A stretch of 64,000 nt of DNA from Hydrangea macrophylla. Lineage: Eukaryota > Streptophyta > Magnoliopsida > Cornales > Hydrangeaceae. The stretch spans positions 46,215,155 through 46,279,154 of the forward strand of contig CM066994.1 of the NCBI GenBank assembly GCA_033977485.1, read 5' to 3'. The notes under the pieces are model-generated. The model saw nothing but the letters and a program-made list of their open reading frames with translations, searched no databases and was not told the origin of the DNA. The position numbers and the translations under genes were made by a program. This document shows positions 10,913 through 20,999 of this stretch, one piece after another (the stretch's first letter is position 1; each line of letters opens with the position of its first letter).

Positions 10913-12334
10913 ATGGCAGCTGGAGATAGTTTGCTTAGGGATATGCGAATGGCAATAGAAATGTTCGATGGCAAGAAGAATTTCAGCATGTGGCAAGTGC
11001 ATATAAAGGATGCCTTGGTGCAACCAGGTATAGAGGATGCATTGTGCAGTGAAGATAACAAGGCAGAAGGGATGACCAACAAGATTTGGAAGAGGATTAA
11101 CTCTAAAGCCGTTAGTACCATGCGGCTTAATTTGGTGGACGATGTGGTATACGATGTCAAGGGGGAGACCTCCGTAAAGGCTTTTGTAGGAAAAGCTTGA
11201 GGATCTCTATTTGGGGAAGAACTTCACCAACCGTCTTATGTTGAAGCAAGAGTTGTACTCCTTCACGCAGAAAGAAGGAGTTTATCTTCAAGCCCATATA
11301 GGAGTTTAACAAGTTATTGTGTGAGTTATCCAACGTTGGCTTCAAACTAGATGACGAGGATAAAGCTATCATTCTCCTTACATTGGTAAAATCTACCTAT
11401 ATTCAATTGTTCAATACATTATGTATAGGAGAGATACAATAACTGTGAAACAGGTGAAGAAAGCTCTATTCTCTAGCGAGAAGATGGATAACAAAGAGGG
11501 AAAGTCGGAAGATGCACAATCACTTGTTACACAAGAGAGGCCAAGGCAAGGTAAGAAGAACTCTAGTGGAGGCGGTAGTGGGGGAGCACGGCATAGAACT
11601 CCTATGAAGGACAAGAAGTGTTACTATTGTGGATAGAAGGGTCATTTTATGCAAGATTGCCCAGCGAAGAAGGATAATAAAGGTGTCACTACAAACATGT
11701 TGGAACATTTGGATGAAGATGTCGTAGAAGTCATGACAATTACAGAGGAGGAGGAGAAAACTGCGGATTGGGTTATTGATTCAGCTTGTTTTCCTCACTT
11801 ATGTTCGCATGTAGAGTGGTTCTCGTTCTACAAACTGATGGAGGAAAAAGTCTATATGGCAAGAAAAACACAGTTGGAGAAATCAACGGTGTTGGAACCG
11901 TTCGAATCAAGACTTCAAATGGGTTGACAAGGCTTTTGACGGATGTGCTTCATGTTCCGGGATTAAAGAGAAACGTAATTTCCTAGGGAATGTTGGATTC
12001 CAAAGGATGCTCGTTTGCCACGAAGAGAGGCTTCATGAAGGTGAAGCGGGATTCTCGTATAATGTTCTTGGGAAAGAAGGTTGAAAATTTGTACGTTTTG
12101 TTGGAAAGTATAGATTTTGGAGATATCACGAAGAATAAGAAGGTGTGGAAGCCGGTGGAAAAATCTATTGAGGGAATAGATGGCGAGGCTCCAACAACTT
12201 CGGTGATGACAACTTCTACTAAAGGTCAAGATGACCATAATAGCAAAGTGGAGCTCTTGCATTTGGTGTTTGATGACGTTGGTGATCTCAAGTTCATGGG
12301 GGATGTGAACTTGAGTAATGGTGTAGCTGAATAG
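10913..12334 (+). pseudogene. Broken copia-type gag with zinc knuckle and protease start
   Basis: Starts ATGGCAGCTGGAG: FDGKKNFSMWQVHIKDALVQ is the N-terminal Gag block of copia elements. A frameshift near 11200 and stops near 11306-11350 break it. Downstream KKCYYCG, a stop, then KGHFMQDCPAKK is a CX2CX4HX4C knuckle with a nonsense codon between the Cys pair and the His (11635-11637). WVIDSACFPHLCSH (about 11770) is the protease region, with the usual DSGA changed to DSAC. VLHVPGLKRNVIS and SIEGIDGE follow. Non-functional. Confidence 0.85.
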
Positions 12335-12689
12335 TCTGGGGGATGGCAAAGGCAATGCACTATCGATGTGGAAGTCAGGGGTGTCAAAAAAACCGCCTGG
12401 ACCGATTGGGCCGACCGAACCGACTGGTTTTGGGCGGTTTTGGTCGGTCCCCAAAGACTAGTGGTCGGTTTTGGTTCTGAAAATGTCATTTTTTCGGTTT
12501 TCGGTTCGGTTTCGGCGTCTATATTTTTTGAGCCGTAACCGACCGAACCGACCGAATAGTTAGAATATATTTATATTACATATTATATATATATATAATA
12601 TGTTAAAACTCATAAGAGCAACCCTAAGAAAATCAGATTTATCATCCTCTCATTCACTCATGCGGCGCCTCTCTCTATCCCAGCCTCTC

Positions 12690-12975
12690 TCTCTCTCTCA
12701 GACGCAACTCCAACCTAGAGCGCCGCCCCTCACCACCGGTCCACCACCAGTCCCTCGCCTCTCCTCTCACTAGTCCCTCGCCTCTCCTCTCACCCCGTCG
12801 ATCAATCCTCTCATCACCAGCGCCGCTCCTCACCACCACTAGCCCCTCGCCTCTCACCACCACCAGTGCCGCTCCTCACCACCACTAGCCCCTCGCTCCT
12901 CACCACCACTAGCCCCTCGCCTCTCACCACCACCAGTGCCGCCACTCACCACCACGGTACCACCAGTCCCTCGCC
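12690..12975 (+). repeat. Imperfect minisatellite, CGCCTCTCACCACCACCAG type
   Basis: C-rich, purine-poor repeats of CCCTCGCCTCTC, CACCACCACTAG and AGTGCCGCTCCTC in varying order within the hAT leader. Long open frames on the other strand here are by-products of the composition. Confidence 0.75.
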
Positions 12976-13076
12976 TCTCAGGATCTCACCACCACTCAAC
13001 CTTACGGTCCTCCCTCACTCAGATCTCTCGAACCCTAGGTAAGAGTAGTTGATTCTCTTTGATTTGATCTCCTCAC

Positions 13077-13080
<4 letters not shown>

Positions 13081-13123
<43 letters not shown>
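13081..13123 (+). repeat. TC microsatellite in the hAT leader
   Basis: About 21 uninterrupted TC units. Confidence 0.9.
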
Positions 13124-13126
<3 letters not shown>

Positions 13127-13183
13127 TTAATCTGTTATACATACATGCAGTTTTATATGTATAGTTAATTTGGTTATATTTAT

Positions 13184-13694
13184 GGTTTGATCTATCAATC
13201 TCTCTACATAGTATAGTTTATTAACTTAATTTGGTTAATTTGGTTGATTAAACCGTGAATGTTTCACCCACATTAAAGCTTCTTGTTAAGAACCACTGGC
13301 CTCAAATAAATGAAATGTTCAACATTGAGCCCTTTGGTAAATTTTCTAGACTAACAAACAGAACACACACATAGTTGTGCTTTGATCTATTAATCTCTCT
13401 ACATAGTTGTGGTTTGATCTATCAATCTCTCTACATAGTATAGTTTATTAACTTAATTTGGTTAATTTGGTTGATTAAACCGTGAATGTTTCACCCACAT
13501 TAAAGCTTCTTGTTAAGAACCACTGGCCTCAAATAAATGAAATGTTCAACATTGAGCTCTTTGGTAAATTTTCTAGACTAACAAACAGAACACACACATA
13601 GTTGTGCTTTGATCTATTAATCTCTCTACATAGTTGTGGTTTGATCTATCAATCTCTCTACATAGTATAGTTAATTAACTTAATTTGGTTATTT
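13184..13694 (+). repeat. 227-bp tandem duplication in the hAT leader
   Basis: GGTTTGATCTATCAATCTCT starts at 13184, 13411 and 13638, a period of 227 bp. Two copies are complete and nearly identical; a third is cut off about 50 bases in, just before the transposase exon. The repeat lies in the probable 5' leader or intron of the transposase transcript. Confidence 0.9.
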
Positions 13695-13745
13695 TTGGAG
13701 TTAATTTGGTTATATTTCTGGCCTTTCTTCAAATGTACACAGTGG

Positions 13746-16020
13746 ATGCGAATGATGGATCAAACCGTGAATCAACCACTAGCAGATGAGAATGATGGCA
13801 ATCCAAATGCTACACGACAATGTCTCCCTCCACTCCCACCCAAGGTGAGTGAAGCCAAGAAATCTAGAAAAAGATCATATGTTTGGGATCATTTCACTGA
13901 GATTAAGAATGAAAATCCTAATGCTAAACGTAGAGCTGCATGTAATTATTGCGGGACAGATTACGCATGTGAGGCTAAGATCAATGGTACAACGTCAATG
14001 AAAACTCATTTAGAATCACAATGTAAGAAGTGTCCTCTTAGGAATGTGGACAAGTCACAAACTACTTTGGGTTTTAAACCTAATGAGGAGGGATCTAACA
14101 GTAGTGGTAGCCTTGTCGCGGTTTCTTTTTCTATAGAGGACATTAAAGAAGCTTTAGCGGAAATGTTGGTAATTGATGAGTTGCCCTTCAAATTCGTCGA
14201 GAATGAGGGTTTTAGAAAATTTATGCTAAAGGCATGCCCTAAATTTTCTAGAATCCCACAACGGGTAACCATGGCTAAAATTTGCAATCAAGTGTATTTG
14301 AGAGAGAAGAAAAATTTGAAAAGTGCTCTTAAAGGGCAACGTGTTTGTCTCACCACCGACACATGGACGTCTTTGCAAAATCTAAACTATTTGTCTTTAA
14401 CTGCACACTTTATTGATTGTGATTACCGTATGCACAAAAGGGTTCTTAACTTTTGTATTGTGGAAAGTCACAAGGGGGATACACTTGGTAAAATAATAGA
14501 AATGTGTTTGCTTGAGTGGGGAATAGATAAGTTGCTTACAGTAACCGTTGATAACGCAAGCTCAAATAATGGGTTGATTAATTTTTTGAAAAGGAAGACA
14601 ATGAATAGGATGGGAACAATGTTGGAACATGAGTACATACATATGAGATGTTGTGCTCATATCTTGAATCTCATAGTTCGTGATGGCTTGAAAGAGATTG
14701 ATGATTCAATATTGAAAGTGAGGAATTGTGTGCGATTCGTAAAATCCTCTCCACAAAGGTGGAAAACATTTTTATTGTGTGCCGACAAGGAAAAAATTAC
14801 ATGTAAAAGTCAAGTATGTTTAGATGTAGCAACTAGGTGGAACTCCACTTACTTGATGTTGGAGAGGGCCGAGAAGTTTCAAAAAGCATTTGAACGGCTA
14901 GAGGAGGAAGACAATAGCTTTCTTACGGCGGTTAGCGGGGGTTCAGTTAGTGTTAATGCGGAGGAGGATGACACTAGTGATAGGAGAGGAAATGTTAGAC
15001 TTTTAGGGCCTCCTTTTAATGATGATTGGGACAAGATAAGATTATTTGTCAAGTTTTTGAAGATATTTTATGATGCCACATTACGTTTTTCAGGGTCTAA
15101 TCATGTCACATGCAATGCTTTTGTTTTGGAGTTGGTAGTGATTCAAGATACCATTGACCTTGAATGTAATAATGGAAGTGGAGCTTTGAAATTAATGGCA
15201 CTTAATATGAAAAGAAAATTTGAAAAGTATTGGGGGGACTTTGGTAAGATGAATGTATTGTTATATGTTGGTTTAGTTCTTGATCCCCGTTATAAATTGC
15301 GTTATGTTGAGTACATCTTTGGATCTATGTATGATGAAGAAAAGACTAAGGAGTTGACAAAAAAAGTTAAGGAAGCGTTGACTTCTTTGTACCAATTTCA
15401 TGAAAAGGAGTCGGGAAGTGGTGGTGCACACGGGAGTAGTGGTAGTCAAATAGTGAGTGGTAGTGGTAATACAGATGATATGGACCCGAGGAAATTAAGG
15501 CAATTGGAGTGGAAGCGACGCTTGTTGGAAGAGGAAACTCTAGAAAGCAAATCAGAGGTGGAAAAATATCTAGTAGAGAGTGTTGAAGATGATAGAAATG
15601 GGTTTGATATATTAGCTTGGTGGAAAATTAATTCTGCTAGATTTAAAGTCCTTTCTTGTGTTGCGCGTGATGTTCTTGCAATTCCTGTTTCTACCGTAGC
15701 TTCTGAATCTGTGTTTAGCACGGCGGGTCGTGTTATCGATTCATTTCGTACATCATTGGATCCAAAGGTGGCTGAGGCCCTTATTTGTACACAAAATTGG
15801 CTTCGTTCATCATCGACTCCGATTAGCCTTAAGCATATTGATGATGTTGAAGAATCTGAAAAGCTCGCTGCAGGTATATTATGCATGCTAACTTTTTAAG
15901 TTTTTTACAAAACTTCATATAGTAAAACATTCCTAATGTGGGTTCTTAATTTGTTTTGTAGAATTTATGGATGAATCAAGCATGTTGAACTCCACACCCA
16001 CTGTCATTGAGGATGATTGA
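13746..16020 (+). CDS. hAT transposase with BED zinc finger (RICESLEEPER-like)
   Basis: Two exons, 13746-15873 and 15962-16020, joined by an 88-bp GT-AG intron that restores the frame (2187 nt, 728 aa plus stop). I chose the ATG at 13746 because a good acceptor (TGTACACAG) lies just before it; ATG codons at 13752 or 13755 are alternatives. A BED-type zinc finger spans residues about 41-96 (C66, C69, H88, C93). The central RNase H-like hAT domain has TTDTWTS, TVDNASSN, MRCCAHILNLIV and VATRWNST. The C-terminal dimerisation domain (about 620-690) has ILAWWK, STVASESVFSTAGRV and ALICTQNWL. No stop or frameshift interrupts it, and the length is normal for plant hAT transposases. It should act in the nucleus on the element's own ends. 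Activity is inferred, not shown. Confidence 0.94.
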
Positions 16021-16619
16021 TTTGGAGACGAGATTCTTTAGTGTTACTATTTTAGCTTTTGAAGCAATGATTATGTACTCTTGAACTTGTGTTTATGTTT
16101 GTGCTTATGTTTGGCAGTAAAGGATGATGATTTGATGTTGTGATTCTTGTGAATTAGGTGTATAACACTATAATAGTATTAAGTGTATTTTAGTATTTTT
16201 TTTTTTATTTAACTGGGCCTAAAATATTTGTTTTTATTTTATGTTGTGAACTTGTGTGTTGTGTTGAGCCTTAGAGGATATGAATCATATGATGAATCTG
16301 ATTTGAAATTGTCAGGTTGACTTCCCCACCAGGGAAAAATAAGTCCAATAGAATCCAGATTAGGCCAAAAATTAAAATCCCAAACCGAATGTACACCGAC
16401 CAAACCGAACCGAAGTGTTGATGGTCGGTTTGGTTCGGTTTTGACTTAGTTTCGGTCTGTTTCGGTTTTGGGAATTTTAAAAACCTATTGATCGGTTCGG
16501 TTTGATTTTAGGTGTGAAAACCGACCACACCGAACCGATAACACCCCTAGTGGAAGTTGAAGATTACAAGAGGAAGACTCTGAAGACTGTTAGGAAGGAA
16601 TTTGAGGCAAGGTGAAGAT

Positions 16620-17149
16620 TGTTAAGATTGTGCCTAAAATTCCATTAGTGGAATTATTTCCTAATTATGATTTGATTCTTTATTTGGTGGTTTCCTTATC
16701 AAATAAGGATTCTTTTGATGGTGGAAGTTACCTATTTTATATAGGAAAGTTTGTGAGAGTATTCTTTGTTGTATCCTACTACAACTAGGATTGAAACTCT
16801 ACAATCTATATAAATATAAGCTTAAGGGATTTGAAAAAAAAACCCACATTCTACATACACAAAAGAGGCCTGCAAACTAGTGAGGGAGAGATTAGTTTCT
16901 AGCAATTGTGTGTGTCATATAACTTGTTTGGAGAGTTATACACGTGAGATCTTGAGTGCTTGTAATTTTTATATTAATCCAGGTGATCGTCTTTGCACGT
17001 GGACGTAGGCATTGTTGGGCCGAAACACATTAAATCTTAGTGTATTGGTTTGCTTGATTTTTCTTTCGTGGTTGTGTCGTTCTTGTTCTATTTATCTCCA
17101 TCTTTGTGGGTGTGGTTTTCTTGTTGTGAGTGTGGACCCATTCCCAACA
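16620..17149 (+). repeat. 3' LTR of the gag-only copia element
   Basis: 530 bp, TGTTAAG to CCCAACA, aligned with the 10326 LTR with a few short deletions. Followed by AAAAC, matching the 5-bp repeat before the 5' LTR. Confidence 0.92.
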
Positions 17150-17334
17150 AAAACAAGTTGCAATGAGACTGCCGGATTTCACCCGAAATTGACCCGAATC
17201 CACCCGAATCCGACGAGTCGGGTTCATCTGAATGAGTGAGCAGATGGAGAGTGACAGGAAGCAAGTCCGACTATATTTGGATGGATGAGCGGGTAGGGGG
17301 CAAACCCGATTCACCCGACCCATGAACACCCCTA

Positions 17335-19199
17335 ACCATATATAGATCTTTGATTAACCGTTTCACCTGAAGAAATTGAGCAGTAGCATTAGCCAATGCT
17401 TTGTATTTAGCCTATGTTATACTTCTGGCTACTATGGGCTGCTTTTTAGCTACCCAACATATGAGATTGGGTCCCATGTCCAGTCTGAATCAGAATAACT
17501 ATGGAGATTAATAGGACCAGACTGAAACATCAAACCATGATGTAAAGTACGTACCTTTTACATATTTGAGGATTCTTTTTACAGCTTGGAAATGCGAATT
17601 TAGTGGGTTATGATTATGTTGGCAGATCCAATTTACTGCATAGAAAAGATCAGGGTCTTGTGATTGTGAGATATTGCAAAGACCCCACTAAACTTCTATA
17701 GAGAGGTGGACTATGATAGGGAGCATCATCTGGAAAGGGGAACACTTTTTTCGCAGTAGGAGAAGCAGTAGGTTTTTATTTAACCATGGAAGCTTTAGTC
17801 AATATATCTAAAGCATACTTGCTTTGAGACAAAAGAAGACCATTGGTAGTTGACTTTACTTCAATACGCAGAAAAAAAATGTAAGGGACCTAAGTCCTTC
17901 ATAGAGAAGGATGTCTTCATGGAAGTAACAAACTCAGTGATAAGAATAGGTTGCTGCACGTAATGATAATGTCATCCACGCAGACAAGAAGCATAATGAT
18001 ATGATTAGAGTGATGCTGAACAAACAAGGAGTGGTCAGTTTTGCTCTTGACAAACCCATGTTGAGTGAGAAATTTGGAGAAGGTGGAGTACCAAGCTATG
18101 GGAGCTTGTTTGAGGCCATAGAGGGCCTTCTTAAGCTTACAAACAAGATAAGGCTGGGATGAATCGGTAAACCCTGGATGCAGAGATATTTATACCTCTT
18201 CCTCTAAAAGTCTATGAAGAAATGCATAAGAAGCATCAGGCTGTTATAAAGACCACCCAAAATAAAGAGCCAAAGTGAAAACAAGTCTAATTGTTGGTTA
18301 CTTTACTAATGGACTAAATGTTTAAAATAGGCCTAGTCCTTCAGTTTGATCAAAGTCTTTGGCAACCAACCGAGCTTTAGAGCGAGTTATGCTTCAATCA
18401 GCATTTTGCTTGATTTTACACACCCATGTGCAACCTATTAGAGATTTATGTGATGGTAAAGGAACCAGTGTCCAGGTCTGCTGAGTAATCAAAGCATTGT
18501 ACTCCTCACTCATGGCCTTTCTCCAAACAGAAGAGGATTTATCTCGATGAAAAAAGGTTGGCTCAATAAAAAGAATATCAGGAGGATGAGAGGAGGTGGT
18601 GACAAGATGGGCTAATGAATCATAATATGATTTAGGCTTTGAAATGCCAGCCTTCTAACCATGAAATGAGTTTTGGTTATAGAAGTGGATACAATGATAG
18701 TGCTAGCAGAAGTAGGAGGATATATAGGAAAAGAAGATGATGAGGGGATAATAGGGTCAGATATAGAGGTAGGAGTAGATGAAGTAGGACTCAGAGAAGA
18801 GGAAGAAAAATCATGGGTATCAAAAAGTTCAAGGATGAAGTTTTTATTTTGAGAAGAAATTGAAGGTCGAGAAGCATCAGTAAAGTATGATGGGATAGAC
18901 ATGTGACGAGATGAAGTAAAGATTGGTGCTCGAAAAGGGAAATTGGGATTCAACAAACCTGATATGCCTAGAAACAAAAACATGACCATATGTAATGTCA
19001 AGACACCCATACCCTTTTGAATGGCTGCATAGCCTATAAAAACACACATTTTGAATTTAAGGTGGAGCATAGACTCTTTGTATAGAATTAACCAAAAGTA
19101 GCAGCTATATTGACTTTGGTGGCTCATTTGCAAGAAGAAACTGAAAATTATGTTGTCTGCTCGAGCGGGAGTTGGTTGTTTTGCTCGCTGAAATCTCAC
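17335..19199 (-). pseudogene. Decayed Ty1-copia pol (5' part of split element)
   Basis: Read on minus: KMCVFIGYA plus QKG (the integrase-end block), a Ser/Pro spacer, then reverse transcriptase with MLLVCVDDIIIT (the xVDD catalytic motif) at about 17960-18000, [19 protein letters not shown] and [13 protein letters not shown] (RNase H side), and ALANATAQFLQVKRLIKDLY near 17345-17400, where it meets the inserted hAT. The RNase H end resumes at 9532. Many stops and frameshifts. Gag and 5' LTR are missing above 19200. Confidence 0.82.
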
Positions 19200-19212
19200 T
19201 TACCAGGGTGGT

Positions 19213-19591
19213 TGTTGGGGTGACAACAGGATTGATGTTTTGACACAAAATACGTTTTTAGGCAATTTTTGGTTTCCTAAGTGGATTAGGAAGGTGCCAC
19301 CTATATAAACCTAATATTAGGTTATTTGTATATAATCAAAATATTGCATCTTTTACCTTCGACATTGAGAGCTATTGAAAGGCATTGTAAAGCTCTCTAG
19401 ATTAGATTTCACCATCATCATAGTGAATTGATTCGAGTTGCTCTGGGGGTGTGGACGTAGGCTTCATTGGCCGAACCACACGTAAATCTTTGTGTCTTGT
19501 GTTTCTAATTGGTTTATTGTTTTTTCGTCTTTAATTTCTTTCTTGTTTAGATTCTTTGTTTGTGTCTTGAATCAAGCGCTTCTATACAACA
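19213..19591 (+). repeat. Probable 5' LTR of a truncated copia element
   Basis: Runs from TGTTGGGGTGACAACAGG to TTCTATACAACA and is followed within two bases by TGGTATCTAGAGC, which resembles the initiator-Met primer-binding site. A TATATAAACC box lies inside. No second LTR is found, so the start is tentative. Confidence 0.6.
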
Positions 19592-19593
19592 AA

Positions 19594-20940
19594 GTGGTAT
19601 CTAGAGCATCTAGGTTGAGATCTTGGACATATGGAGGAAAAAGGAAAAGGTTCAAAGAAGGATGGAGTTGATGACAGTTCAGGCATGACGGCAACAACAA
19701 TGACTGTTTGAATGTTAAATTTGAGTTGGAAAAATTTGACGGATCAAATAGCTGTGGTATTTGGCAGCGTGAGATAGTGAATGCTCATGTTCAACATGGC
19801 TTGGACATAACTCTGAAAGGGAATAGATTGAAGGATATGACTGAAGAAGAGTGGTTGAAGATGAACAGATTGGCATGTAGGTCTATTCGTCTCTGCCTCG
19901 CAAAGGATGTCAAATATGTACTTTATGATGAAAGAGAATATGGCCAAAGCGTTATGGCAAAAGCTTGAAGACAAGTACATGACAAGGAATATTGAGAACC
20001 GGTTGCATTCAAAACAGAAGTTGTTTCAGTTTCTATATAAGAATGTACATCTATGCTATATCATTTGAATGTCTTCAATAAATTGCTTGCCTATTTGTTA
20101 AATTTGGATGAAGAAATTAAGGATGAGGTTAAGGCCTTAGTGTTGTTGAATTTGCTACCCGATTCATACGAACAATTGGCAACGACCTTAATTTATGGGA
20201 AAGATTCAATAAAGTTTGAGGATGTGTCAAATGCCTTAATGAATAATAAATTCTGCAAAAGAGACAAACAAGCCCAAATCGATACATCCGAGACTTTGGC
20301 GATAAGGGGTAGATTAGAGAGCAGAAAGCAAGGTACAGGCTAAAGCAAATCTCGTTCCAAATCGAGAGGAGCTTTTTTCAATGGGAGAATAATTCTGACG
20401 AAGGATGAGTGTGTTTTTTGTAGAGAATTTGGTCATTGGAAGAAGGATTGTCTGAGGTAGAAAAATAAGGAGAAGACTAATGAAAATGTGATCCGAGCTG
20501 AAGATGATGAGTCAGATTTTGTTTTGGCTTCTACGGTGAGTACTTGTAGTGATTAGTGGATTCTTGATTCAGCGTGCTCTTATCACATGTGCCATAATAA
20601 GGATTATTTTACTACGTTAGATGTTATGAGTAGCGGAACGATCCTTATGGAGAACGATCATTCATGTGAGAAAAAAAGGTGTTGGAGTAGTCAAGTTGAA
20701 GCTGAATGATGGAACCACGAAGGATTTGATGAATGTGTGGTATATATGTTCCTTATTTGAATAAGAATCTAATCTCTTTGGGTGCTTTGGAATCTAACGG
20801 TTTCAAGATTCAATGGAAACCGGAGTATTGAAGGTGACACATGGTGCTCTAGTTGTCATGAAGAGCCTTAGAAGGAACAATTTGTATTACTTGCAAGGGA
20901 AACCATTATAGATGGAAATTGATATATATATATATATATA
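19594..20940 (+). pseudogene. Truncated copia gag and protease
   Basis: FELEKFDGSNSCGIWQREIV (about 19714) is copia Gag (UBN2-like), continuing through LYHLNVFNKLLAYLLNLDEE and LLNLLPDSYEQLATTL after a frameshift. CVFCREFGHWKKDC (20410-20450) is a complete CX2CX4HX4C zinc knuckle, and WILDSACSYHMC (about 20560) is the protease start. Several stops interrupt it. The element ends abruptly in a TA repeat at 20920-20940, where a Helitron inserted; no continuation is visible after 30554. Confidence 0.8.
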
Positions 20941-20999
20941 TCTACTATACTATAAGAGCGAATAAACAAGCACGTCAAAAAATATGAACTTTCTATTTC

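Larger units (their letters stand above)
12376..16549 (+). mobile_element. Intact hAT transposon, perfect 8-bp TSD
   Basis: 4174 bp. The ends CAGGGGTGTCA and, inverted, TAGGGGTGTTA are hAT-type. The perfect 8-bp duplication GTGGAAGT flanks it at 12368-12375 and 16550-16557, and excising the element restores the copia-like gag-end sequence. Subterminal regions at both sides are dense in ACCGAACCGAC and GGTCGGTTTTGG motifs in both orientations, plausible transposase-binding sites. It carries a full-length spliced transposase gene. All this points to a recent, possibly autonomous insertion. Confidence 0.92.
10326..17149 (+). mobile_element. Gag-only copia-type LTR retrotransposon with a nested hAT
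   Basis: The 5' LTR 10326-10884 and 3' LTR 16620-17149 both begin TGTTA and end CCCAACA, and are flanked by AAAAC (10321-10325, 17150-17154). A primer-binding site TGATATCAGAGC, one base from the usual initiator-Met tRNA site, follows the 5' LTR at 10887-10898. The internal region, after removing the hAT at 12376-16549, is only about 1.56 kb. It holds a broken gag and part of a protease, with no integrase or reverse transcriptase, so the element must have relied on a relative for movement. The LTRs differ by several indels and substitutions. Confidence 0.92.
9533..17334. mobile_element. 7.8-kb hAT-type element splitting a copia gene
   Basis: The left end TAGGGGTGATCAGG and the right end (inverted) TAGGGGTGTTCATGG are hAT-like, with subterminal GGGTCGGGT / ACCCGACCC motifs at both ends. 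The flanking 8-mers ACCACATG (9525-9532) and ACCATATA (17335-17342) look like a decayed 8-bp target duplication, and copia coding sequence is interrupted at exactly these two points. Its own sequence (9533-10325 and 17155-17334) is under 1 kb and has no transposase; the rest is a later LTR element. It was therefore a short non-autonomous hAT before being invaded. Confidence 0.72.

Noticed and set aside
12226..12863. Minus-strand frames with Arg/Gly-rich translation
   Set aside because: Produced by the hAT subterminal GGTCGG repeats and the C-rich minisatellite.
14006..15886. Minus-strand frames of 93 and 146 residues
   Set aside because: Antisense of the hAT transposase.
18612..19199. 195-residue minus frame as a host membrane protein
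   Set aside because: Contains the copia block KFKMCVFIGYA and a polyprotein spacer; it is retroelement remnant.
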